Positions 1-6,569 of a stretch of DNA of 11,513 bases are shown one piece after another; positions within the stretch are counted from its first letter, which is position 1, and every line of letters starts with the position of its first letter. A program made the position numbers and the translations under genes. Source of the stretch: Acidobacteriota bacterium (GTDB lineage Bacteria; Acidobacteriota; Terriglobia; Terriglobales; Acidobacteriaceae); NCBI GenBank assembly GCA_021851625.1, contig JAJZCX010000018.1, positions 1 through 11,513 on the forward strand, read 5' to 3'. The notes beneath the pieces are model-generated. The model made no database searches, was not told the DNA's origin, and saw only the letters and a list, made by a program, of their open reading frames with translations.

Positions 1-2
1 AT

Positions 3-1079
3 GAGCAACCGCAGGCCATTGACGCCACACTCGCAGCCTACACCCCCGAAGGCAAGTTTGACGCAGAAGCCTGGCAAGCCGTGCATCGCGCATTGCAGGG
101 ACATGAACGCATTGTGGTCGCGGCTAGCGGCTCCAGCCGCCATGCGGGTTTGGCCGGCGAGATTCTCATTGAAGACCTCTCCGGCATCGCCGTGGACGTG
201 GAGTATGCCAGCGAGTACTGCTACCGCTCCACGCACACGCTGCACAACCCGGCAGTGATTGTGATCTCGCAGTCCGGCGAGACTGCCGACACGCTGGCGG
301 CGTTGCGTGAGGGTATTTCGCGTGGACTGGATACGATCTCCATCGCCAACGTGGCCGGCTCCAAGATGACGCGCGAAGCCAGCGCCGCGCTGGTCACCCG
401 CGCTGGGGTGGAAGCGGCCATTCCCGCGACGAAGAGCTTCACCACACAGTTGACCATGCTCTACCTGCTGGCCATTTACGCGGGCCGCATGAGAGGCCGC
501 ATGACCACAACCGTCGCCGAAGAGCACATCGAACAGATTCGCCGCATTCCGGCTTTGCTGGAGATGAGCATTCCCGCTTGGGTGGAACAAATGCGCACCA
601 TTGCCGCCAGCTACGCCAAGGATGAGGCGTTTCTCTTTCTGGGCCGTGGCATTCACTATGCCATCGCGCGCGAAGGAGCGTTGAAGTTGAAGGAAGTCTC
701 CTACGTGCATGCCGAAGGGTATCCCACCGGCGAGTTGAAGCATGGCCCGAACGCACTGGTCAGCCACGGTACGCCGCTGGTTGTGCTGGCCACATGCGAT
801 CGCAACGATCCTGATTCCCTGCTGCGCTATTCGCGCACGCTGCAATTGCTCAGCGATATTCAGAAGCAGGGCAGCAACGTACTCGCCATCGCCACGGAAG
901 GCGATACGGAGATTGGACGCCTCTGCAACCACTGCGCCTTTGTTCCCCCGGCAAGCGAATACCTGCTGCCTATTTGCGAAGTGGTTCCCTTGCAAATCTT
1001 TTCCTACATGGTAGCCACGCAGCGGGGGTATGATGTGGATCGTCCGCGCAATTTGAGCAAGGCCGTTGTGACAGAGTAG
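3..1079 (+). CDS. GlmS-type isomerase, tandem SIS domains (5' partial)
   Basis: This is the isomerase half of a GlmS-like protein, the module that in glucosamine-6-phosphate synthase converts fructose-6-P to the glucosamine-6-P skeleton for cell-wall amino sugars in the cytoplasm. The frame is open from the left edge (358 residues visible) and begins at EQPQAI, which matches the GlmS interdomain linker. The first SIS domain carries the sugar-phosphate loops ASGSSRHAGL and SQSGETADT. The second carries EGALKLKEVSYVHAEGY and GELKHGP. Residues aligning with E. coli E481, K485, E488, H504 and K603 are all present, and the C-terminus NLSKAVVTE resembles the family's NLAKSVTVE. One oddity is that the usual CGTS of the first loop reads SGSS. 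The protein may be full-length GlmS with its glutaminase domain off the window, or a stand-alone SIS paralogue starting just upstream. The galactosidase gene follows after 49 nt on the same strand. Confidence 0.88.
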   Translation, partial: EQPQAIDATLAAYTPEGKFDAEAWQAVHRALQGHERIVVAASGSSRHAGLAGEILIEDLSGIAVDVEYASEYCYRSTHTLHNPAVIVISQSGETADTLAALREGISRGLDTISIANVAGSKMTREASAALVTRAGVEAAIPATKSFTTQLTMLYLLAIYAGRMRGRMTTTVAEEHIEQIRRIPALLEMSIPAWVEQMRTIAASYAKDEAFLFLGRGIHYAIAREGALKLKEVSYVHAEGYPTGELKHGPNALVSHGTPLVVLATCDRNDPDSLLRYSRTLQLLSDIQKQGSNVLAIATEGDTEIGRLCNHCAFVPPASEYLLPICEVVPLQIFSYMVATQRGYDVDRPRNLSKAVVTE

Positions 1080-1116
1080 CGGCCAGCCTGCTCCACAGCG
1101 CAAAAAAAATATTTCT

Positions 1117-1121
1117 GGGAG
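1117..1121 (+). promoter_or_regulatory. Ribosome binding site of the GH42 gene
   Basis: GGGAG lies 7 nt before the ATG at 1129. It supports this start, which also places a hydrophobic export signal at the very N-terminus. Confidence 0.6.
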
Positions 1122-1128
1122 TCTCGAA

Positions 1129-3231
1129 ATGCTATCAACCATCTGGAAGAGCGTGTGCCGTGTCTTGTGCGTGTGTGCAACGACGTCTGTTGTCCTTTCC
1201 CTGTCTATATCGGCGCAGACGGCTGCGCCAGTTCCGACTGTGGCTGCTGCACCCTCGACACTTGGGCTGGGCACGGCTTGGTACCCGGAGCAGTGGCCAG
1301 AGGCACGCTGGGCAACCGACATCGACCTGATGCAAAAGGCGCACATTCGCTGGGTGCGTGTGGGGGAGTTTGCGTGGAGCCGCATGGAGCCATCTGAAGG
1401 CCACTACGACTTCGACTGGCTGGAGAAGGCGATCAACGAAGCCGGTGCGCACGGCATTTACACCGTGTTGGGCACACCGACCGCTGCGCCTCCCGCATGG
1501 CTGACGCAAAAATATCCTGAGACGTTGCGCACCAACGAAGATGGCCGCAAAGCCGAGCACGGCAACCGCCAGCAATTCAACTGGGACAATCCCAAGTACC
1601 GCGAACTGGCGCGTGACATCGCCAGCCGCATGGCGCAGCGCTTTGGCCATAATCCCTACGTCATCGGCTGGCAGATCGACAACGAGTACGCTGCCGTCTC
1701 CTTTGACGCGCAGACCAAGGCCGACTTTCAGCAGTGGCTGAAAACGGACTACAGCACGCTCGACAATCTCAACGCCCGCTGGACAACGGCCTATTGGAGC
1801 CAGAGCTACTCCAACTGGAATCAGATTCCGATTGAGACCGTCGGCGGCAACGGCAACCCCGGCCTGCTGCTCAGTTGGAAGCGCTTCGTCAGCGACACCT
1901 GGCGCAGCTACCAAAAGAATCAACTCGACGCGATCCGCCAGTCTGCCGACCCGCACCAGTTCATCACCACCAACTTGATGGGATGGTTTGACGGCTTCGA
2001 CCACTACACCATTACACAGGACCTGGACCTGGCCGCTTGGGATGACTACGTGGGCATGGGGCATTTGGACGCCGTCCGCAACGGCGCAACCGACGATCTC
2101 ACGCGCGGCTTCAAACGCAAAAATTTCTGGATCATGGAGACGCAGCCCGGCCACGTGAACTGGCACATGGTCAACAACGACCTCGACAAGGGCGAGGTGC
2201 GCGCCATGGCTTGGCACAACATTGGCCACGGCGCGGATGCAATTGGCTACTGGCAGTGGCGCAGCGCGCTCAATGGCCAGGAGGAGTACCACGGCTCACT
2301 GCTCGGCGCAGATGGAACACCGCTGCCGCTCTACACCGAGGTGCAGCAGCTTGGCCACGAGATGGAAAAGGCCGCACCCGCGCTGGCTGGCACCGCACCG
2401 AAATCGCAAATTGCGATCCTGCACACCTATCCCAGCTTCTGGGCCATCAACTGGCAGCGGCACAACAAGTATTATGATCCGGTTGCAGAGTTGCTCAGCT
2501 ACTACGGCCCGCTGCGTGCCATCGCCCAGTCTGTGGACATCGTGCAGCCGACGGCCCCGCTCGATCAATACAAGCTGGTCGTGGCACCGGGGTTGAACGT
2601 GCTCTCCGATGCGGCGGCGAAGAATCTCATCGCCTACGTGCAACAGGGCGGGCACCTTGTGCTGGGCCAGCGCACGGGCATGAAGAATAGTGACAACGGC
2701 CTGCAACCGGAGCGCCAGCCCGGACCGCTCGCCGAGTTGCTGGGCGGGCGCGTCGAGGCATATTACGCGCTGGAGCATCCTGTGCCTGTAGACGGTACTT
2801 GGGGGCCAAACACCAGCCAGATGTGGGCGGAGCGTCTACAAATCACCAAGCCGGGTGCGGAAGTTTTAGCGCGCTATGGGAAAAGCAACGGCTGGCTCGA
2901 CGGCGAACCCGCTGCCATCACGCGCAAGGTGGGCAAAGGTCGCATCACCTACATCGGCGCATGGATGGATGACGCGGGCATGGCCAAGGCCGCCGAGTGG
3001 ATGACAACCATCAGCCACGTTACACCTGCCTTCGGACCTGTGCCCAAGGGCGTCGAGGTGAATGCGCGCTACGGCAAGGACCACACCGTCTTCATTCTGG
3101 TGAATCTCTCCGGCGAGGCGCAGACCATCGCACTGCCCCGCCGGATGCGCGATGTGCTGCATGGAGACGAGACCATCTCCGTGGAGCTAACGAACTATGG
3201 CGTGGCTGTTTTGTCCGAGCCACACAAATAG
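1129..3231 (+). CDS. Exported GH42 beta-galactosidase
   Basis: This 700-residue glycoside hydrolase family 42 enzyme hydrolyses terminal beta-galactosides by a retaining mechanism. The start GTAWYPEQWPEARW (about 48-61) and RVGEFAWSRMEP (77-88) are GH42 barrel signatures. The acid/base is E186 in QIDNEY and the nucleophile is E337 in FWIMETQPG. The barrel runs to about 415. A trimerisation, amidotransferase-like domain follows (about 425-640; YKLVVAPGLN and YVQQGGHLVLGQ), then a small C-terminal beta domain. Residues 1-29 form a Sec-type signal (basic start, hydrophobic core, SISA before QT), so it should act in the periplasm or outside, whereas many GH42 enzymes are cytoplasmic. I see cysteines only in the signal (10, 14, 16). 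The Cys zinc site of some GH42 enzymes is therefore absent. The gene may be cotranscribed with the SIS gene. Natural substrates could be plant or microbial galactosides; this is not determinable here. Confidence 0.93.
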   Translation: MLSTIWKSVCRVLCVCATTSVVLSLSISAQTAAPVPTVAAAPSTLGLGTAWYPEQWPEARWATDIDLMQKAHIRWVRVGEFAWSRMEPSEGHYDFDWLEKAINEAGAHGIYTVLGTPTAAPPAWLTQKYPETLRTNEDGRKAEHGNRQQFNWDNPKYRELARDIASRMAQRFGHNPYVIGWQIDNEYAAVSFDAQTKADFQQWLKTDYSTLDNLNARWTTAYWSQSYSNWNQIPIETVGGNGNPGLLLSWKRFVSDTWRSYQKNQLDAIRQSADPHQFITTNLMGWFDGFDHYTITQDLDLAAWDDYVGMGHLDAVRNGATDDLTRGFKRKNFWIMETQPGHVNWHMVNNDLDKGEVRAMAWHNIGHGADAIGYWQWRSALNGQEEYHGSLLGADGTPLPLYTEVQQLGHEMEKAAPALAGTAPKSQIAILHTYPSFWAINWQRHNKYYDPVAELLSYYGPLRAIAQSVDIVQPTAPLDQYKLVVAPGLNVLSDAAAKNLIAYVQQGGHLVLGQRTGMKNSDNGLQPERQPGPLAELLGGRVEAYYALEHPVPVDGTWGPNTSQMWAERLQITKPGAEVLARYGKSNGWLDGEPAAITRKVGKGRITYIGAWMDDAGMAKAAEWMTTISHVTPAFGPVPKGVEVNARYGKDHTVFILVNLSGEAQTIALPRRMRDVLHGDETISVELTNYGVAVLSEPHK

Positions 3232-3233
3232 CC

Positions 3234-4571
3234 TCACAGCATCTGCACGATCAGCCACACGTTCAGCGTGACGATGACGCCCACCGTGATCCAGCCCAGC
3301 CAGTTCGTCAACGATCTGTTGACGAACTGGTGCATCAGGCTGGAGCGCCCCGTCAAGATCAGCAGCGGCACGAGCGCAAACGGCAGGGTAAAGCTGAGCA
3401 GCACCTGGGAAAGAATCAAAACCTTCAGCGGATCCAGACCGGCAGCAATCACGGCCAATGCGGGTAGCAACGTCAGAAATCGCCGCAAAAAGACGCTGAA
3501 TTTGATATTCAGAAAGCCTTCCAGAATCATCTGGCCGGCCATGGTACCCACGGTGGAAGACGACAGTCCTGAAAAAAGCAGCGCCACAGCAAAGACCAGC
3601 GCCGACATTGGCCCCAGCAACGGCCCCAGCGTGTGATGCGCATCCTCTATGCTGGAAATCGGTCTCCCTAGGCGGACAAACGCCGCCGCCGCCATGATGA
3701 CCATGGCTGAGTTGATGAGCCAGGCTCCATTCATCGCCGCAAAAACATCGACCAACTCAAATTGCAGCAGGCGCAGACGATGATGTCCCGGCTCGCCACC
3801 GGATTGCGCCTCCTGCTCCTCACGAGCGATGCTTTCTCGCACGCGCGGCTGCACCAATCCTGAATGCAGATAGACAACGTGTGGCATCACCGTAGCACCC
3901 AACATGCCCACGGCGATGTAGAGGCTGTCGTGATTCACGACCGGCACCAGCGTGTAAAAGGCCGCCGTACGCCAGTTCACATGCACCAGAAACACCTCAA
4001 ATGCGTAGCAAATGCCAATGACAAAAACAAAGCCCATGATGGCGATTTCCAGCACGCGAAAGCCGTAGAGTTCCAAGGCAAGAATGGCGAACACGCAAAT
4101 CGTCGTGAGCATGGCAGCGGCCAGCATCACCGAGGTCTGCGACCAGCCCAAGGCCAGCCAGTGCGCGCCAAAGAGCAGATAAAAGCCCAGCGCCGCGCCT
4201 AAAAACTCCGCTAAATCCGTGGCCACGGCGGAGATTTCCGCCGCAATCCAAAGCGCGATGGTGGTGCCGCGTGTGAATTGATCGCGACAGTTTTGCGGCA
4301 ACGTACGTCCTGTGGCAATGCCCAGTTTTGCCGAAAGAAATTGAATCAGAATCGCCATCAGGTTCGACCACAAAAGCACCCAGAGCAGCTTGTAGCCAAA
4401 CTGCGAACCACCCTGAATGTTGGTGGCGAAGTTGCCGGGATCAATGTAGGCGATGCTGGCGACGAAGGCTGGGCCAAAATAGCTCCACATCTCGCCGCGA
4501 CGCAGCTCCGGCAGCCAGCGTAGACGCTTTTTTCCTTCGGTCTGTCGTGGTGTAAGGGAAGAGTGGCTCAT
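3234..4571 (-). CDS. mntH: Nramp-family divalent metal (Mn2+/Fe2+) transporter
   Basis: This inner-membrane, proton-coupled importer of divalent metals, probably manganese, has 445 residues from the chosen start, a normal Nramp length. TM1 holds the metal-binding DPGN motif (residues 44-47). The TM3 region has TDLAEFLGAALG (about 118-129). TM6 has ATVMPHVVYLHS, with the conserved metal-liganding methionine at about 229 and the histidine at about 231. About eleven hydrophobic segments follow one another, with a charged loop after TM6 (REEQEAQSGGEPGHH). The frame stays open upstream to 4670, but those 33 extra residues are polar, unlike the family, and run through the divergent promoter region. 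The start at 4571 has GGAG upstream and gives the usual short basic N-terminus. The gene is divergent from purD and ends 2 nt from the oppositely oriented GH42 stop. The symbol is by family resemblance; metal preference is inferred. Confidence 0.92.
   Translation of the reverse strand: MSHSSLTPRQTEGKKRLRWLPELRRGEMWSYFGPAFVASIAYIDPGNFATNIQGGSQFGYKLLWVLLWSNLMAILIQFLSAKLGIATGRTLPQNCRDQFTRGTTIALWIAAEISAVATDLAEFLGAALGFYLLFGAHWLALGWSQTSVMLAAAMLTTICVFAILALELYGFRVLEIAIMGFVFVIGICYAFEVFLVHVNWRTAAFYTLVPVVNHDSLYIAVGMLGATVMPHVVYLHSGLVQPRVRESIAREEQEAQSGGEPGHHRLRLLQFELVDVFAAMNGAWLINSAMVIMAAAAFVRLGRPISSIEDAHHTLGPLLGPMSALVFAVALLFSGLSSSTVGTMAGQMILEGFLNIKFSVFLRRFLTLLPALAVIAAGLDPLKVLILSQVLLSFTLPFALVPLLILTGRSSLMHQFVNRSLTNWLGWITVGVIVTLNVWLIVQML
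3300..3330. repeat. Perfect 13-bp inverted repeat inside the Nramp gene
   Basis: The arms CCAGTTCGTCAAC (3300-3312) and GTTGACGAACTGG (3318-3330) are exact reverse complements around the loop GATCT. They fall exactly on the codons for QFVNRSLTNW, 21 residues before the transporter's stop. On the + strand the element lies about 69 nt past the GH42 stop. No T-run follows on either strand, so it is not a classical intrinsic terminator. It could shape or stabilise the 3' end of the GH42 transcript. Confidence 0.75.
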
Positions 4572-4583
4572 CGGTATATAAGG

Positions 4584-4587
4584 CTCC
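4584..4587 (-). promoter_or_regulatory. Ribosome binding site of the Nramp gene
   Basis: CTCC on the + strand reads GGAG on the coding strand, 12 nt before the ATG at 4571. The spacing is long, but the site favours this start over the upstream one at 4670. Confidence 0.4.
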
Positions 4588-4631
4588 AGTATACGGTGTG
4601 CCGTGCAGGTTCTTTGTGATGCGCGTCCTGT

Positions 4632-4660
4632 TTGACTTCCCTGCCCACATTTCCTAGCCT
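4632..4660 (+). promoter_or_regulatory. Candidate sigma-70-like promoter of purD
   Basis: TTGACT (4632-4637) matches the -35 consensus at five of six bases. It is followed after 17 nt by TAGCCT (4655-4660), a weak -10 with three of six. Transcription would start near 4667, leaving a leader of about 29 nt that contains the purD GGAG (4681-4684). The spacing is good and the -10 is poor, so this is only a suggestion. Confidence 0.3.
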
Positions 4661-4695
4661 GAGGTTGCACCTTCCTGATCGGAGTTCACACGCAC

Positions 4696-5973
4696 ATGAA
4701 AGTTCTTGTCATTGGCGGCGGCGGCCGCGAGCACGCCTTGATTACGGCCATTCGCAAATCCCCGCGTGTCACAGAGGTGGTTTGCGCACCGGGCAATGGC
4801 GGCATCGCCGCAGAGGCGCGCTGCGTGCCTGTGCAACAAAATGACTTGAGCGATCTGCTGCGTGTGGTGGAATCGGAGCATCCGGATCTGACCATCGTTG
4901 GCCCAGAGTTGCCGCTGAGTCTCGGATTGGTGGATGCGATGCAGCAGCGCGGCCTGCGCGTTTTTGGTCCCACGCAACGCGCCGCGCAACTGGAAAGCAG
5001 CAAGGCCTTCGCCAAAGAATTTATGCAGCGCCATAACATTCCCACGGCGCGCTACGCCGTTTGCGGCTCTGCGGCAGAGTTGCAGGAAGCCCTCGCACAC
5101 TTTCACGCCCCCGTTGTCGTCAAGGCCGATGGCTTGGCCGCGGGCAAAGGTGTAGTCATCTGCGCCAGTAAAGAAGAAGCATTGGCTACCGCCAGCAAAA
5201 TGTTTAGCGGTGACCTACTGGGCACAGCAGAGCGGCGCGTGGTGCTGGAAGAGTTTCTCGAAGGTGAGGAAACATCCTTCCTGGTTTTGGCCGACGGCCA
5301 ACACACGTTGCCACTGGCCGCTGCGCAGGATCACAAACGCATCGGTGAGGGTGACACCGGCTTGAACACAGGCGGCATGGGAGCCTACTCCACGGACGAG
5401 TTGCTGGATGCGGCAATGCGCGACTGGCTGATTGCCCACGTTGCCCAGCCGGTGATTGACGGCATGGCCGCAGAAGACGCTCCCTTCACTGGAGTTTTGT
5501 ATTGCGGCATGATGATGACCGCGCGCGGCCCCATGGTCTTGGAGTTCAACGCACGCTTTGGCGACCCGGAAACGCAGGCCGTGCTGCCACGCCTGCAAAG
5601 CGATCTTCTGGATGCGCTGGAAGCGGCCACCGAAGGTCGGTTGGATCAGATTGCATTGCAGTGGACGCGACAGCCGTCTGTCTGCGTCATCGCCGCATCG
5701 GGTGGCTATCCGGGAGAATATGTCAGCGGCAAGCCCATCACCGGTCTGGATGCGGCTGCGAGCGTACCCAACGTCAAGGTCTATCACTCCGGTACGCTGC
5801 GCAAGGATGATGCAGTGGTTACCGCGGGCGGACGCGTGCTGGCGGTGACGGCCGTGGCCGAGACGCTGCCAGCCGCCTGTGAGCGCGCCTACACGGCTCT
5901 CGACAAAATTCAATTCGACGGCATTTACTATCGCCGCGACATCGCACACCGCGCTCTCAACAAGAAAGGTTAA
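4696..5973 (+). CDS. purD: Phosphoribosylamine-glycine ligase (GAR synthetase)
   Basis: This cytoplasmic ligase joins phosphoribosylamine to glycine with ATP, giving GAR in the second step of de novo purine synthesis. It has 425 residues, the usual bacterial length. The N-terminal domain opens with MKVLVIGGGGREHAL (1-15) and APGNGG (31-36), and GPELPLSLGLVD (69-80) follows. The ATP-grasp region has VVKADGLAAGKGV (141-153), LEEFLEGEE (184-192), the QDHKR...NTGGMGAYS block (211-232) and EFNARFGDPETQ (283-294), which holds the metal-binding Glu/Asn of the family. It ends with GIYYRRDIAHRAL. All hallmark motifs are intact. GGAG at 4681-4684 lies 11 nt before the ATG. A DinB-family gene follows after 9 nt, so the two are probably cotranscribed. 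Confidence 0.97.
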   Translation: MKVLVIGGGGREHALITAIRKSPRVTEVVCAPGNGGIAAEARCVPVQQNDLSDLLRVVESEHPDLTIVGPELPLSLGLVDAMQQRGLRVFGPTQRAAQLESSKAFAKEFMQRHNIPTARYAVCGSAAELQEALAHFHAPVVVKADGLAAGKGVVICASKEEALATASKMFSGDLLGTAERRVVLEEFLEGEETSFLVLADGQHTLPLAAAQDHKRIGEGDTGLNTGGMGAYSTDELLDAAMRDWLIAHVAQPVIDGMAAEDAPFTGVLYCGMMMTARGPMVLEFNARFGDPETQAVLPRLQSDLLDALEAATEGRLDQIALQWTRQPSVCVIAASGGYPGEYVSGKPITGLDAAASVPNVKVYHSGTLRKDDAVVTAGGRVLAVTAVAETLPAACERAYTALDKIQFDGIYYRRDIAHRALNKKG

Positions 5974-5982
5974 GTCGCAGCC

Positions 5983-6480
5983 ATGAGTTTCCCCGGCATC
6001 GCCCTCGCAGAGTTGCTTGCAGACAACGAACTCTCCACGCAGAAATGGCAGGCTTGGTTTGCAGCCAATCCCGCCGCGTTGGATTTGCCCTGTGACATAT
6101 ACAACAGCAGCAGCGTGCGCGGTCTGCTGCGCCACCTCTTTGCCGTCGAACTGCGCCATTCGCAGCGATTACTCGGCAAAGACGTGATTGCCTACGAGGC
6201 AATTCCCATGGACTCGCTCGATGGCCTCTTCGCCGTGCATGCACAGGCTGTGGAGAATCTGCACGGCTTTTTGGCCGGAGCCAGCGCGGAATCCCTGCAA
6301 GAGACGCTTGCCATCTCCACACTTTCCGCAGGCACATTGCACGCCACGCGGCGAAAATTATTCGTCCACATCCTACTGCACTCTATCCGCCACTGGGCAC
6401 AACTGAGCACACACTTGCGCGCACATGGCTACAAAACAGAATGGGCCAAGGACTTTTTGATGTCAGACGCCATGGAATAA
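5983..6480 (+). CDS. DinB-family four-helix-bundle protein
   Basis: This 165-residue protein resembles the DinB/YfiT-like fold, whose members are putative metal-dependent enzymes, including some thiol S-transferases; most are uncharacterised. The family's metal-binding histidine triad can be placed at H51 (LLRHLFAVELRH), H133 and H137 (FVHILLHSIRHWAQL). The tail LSTHLRAHGYK matches the typical last helix. The length is normal and there is no signal peptide or membrane segment, so it is likely cytoplasmic. The ATG lies 9 nt after the purD stop, with AAAGG (5965-5969) upstream inside the end of purD, so translation may be coupled. The substrate is unknown, and a link to purine metabolism would rest on position only. 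The name DinB does not imply DNA-damage induction here; no LexA-like box was seen. Confidence 0.8.
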   Translation: MSFPGIALAELLADNELSTQKWQAWFAANPAALDLPCDIYNSSSVRGLLRHLFAVELRHSQRLLGKDVIAYEAIPMDSLDGLFAVHAQAVENLHGFLAGASAESLQETLAISTLSAGTLHATRRKLFVHILLHSIRHWAQLSTHLRAHGYKTEWAKDFLMSDAME

Positions 6481-6515
6481 TCCCTGGCGGCAGACATGCA
6501 ACGCTCACATTTCAC

Positions 6516-6551
6516 AAAAAGAGAAGGAGCGGGAATTTCTCCCGCTCCTTC
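6516..6551 (-). terminator. Intrinsic terminator of the NHL/Ig gene
   Basis: The stem GAAGGAGCGGGA (6523-6534) pairs perfectly over 12 bp with TCCCGCTCCTTC (6540-6551) around a 5-nt loop. Read on the - strand, the hairpin is followed by a CTCTTTTTG run (five T at 6520-6516). It therefore terminates the leftward gene ending at 6570. On the + strand only a few T follow, so it may also stop the purD/DinB transcript, but less clearly. Confidence 0.8.
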
Positions 6552-6569
6552 TTAGGAGGCATGGTTCTA

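Noticed and set aside
1135..2292. Long open frame (385 codons) on the - strand inside the GH42 gene
   Set aside because: It mirrors the codon pattern of a strongly supported GH42 gene, shows no recognisable domain, and lacks a supporting ribosome binding site.
4588..4593. TATACT on the - strand as a -10 box for the Nramp gene
   Set aside because: Transcription would begin at or after the GGAG ribosome binding site, and no -35 is visible at the right distance.
4572..4670. N-terminal extension of the Nramp protein to 4670
   Set aside because: The 33 residues are polar and not family-like, and they would run through the divergent intergenic region; the start at 4571 is better.
5215..6159. Long - strand open frame overlapping purD and the DinB gene
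   Set aside because: It is antisense to two genes with clear motifs, and its translation has no family resemblance; it is a G+C-rich shadow frame.
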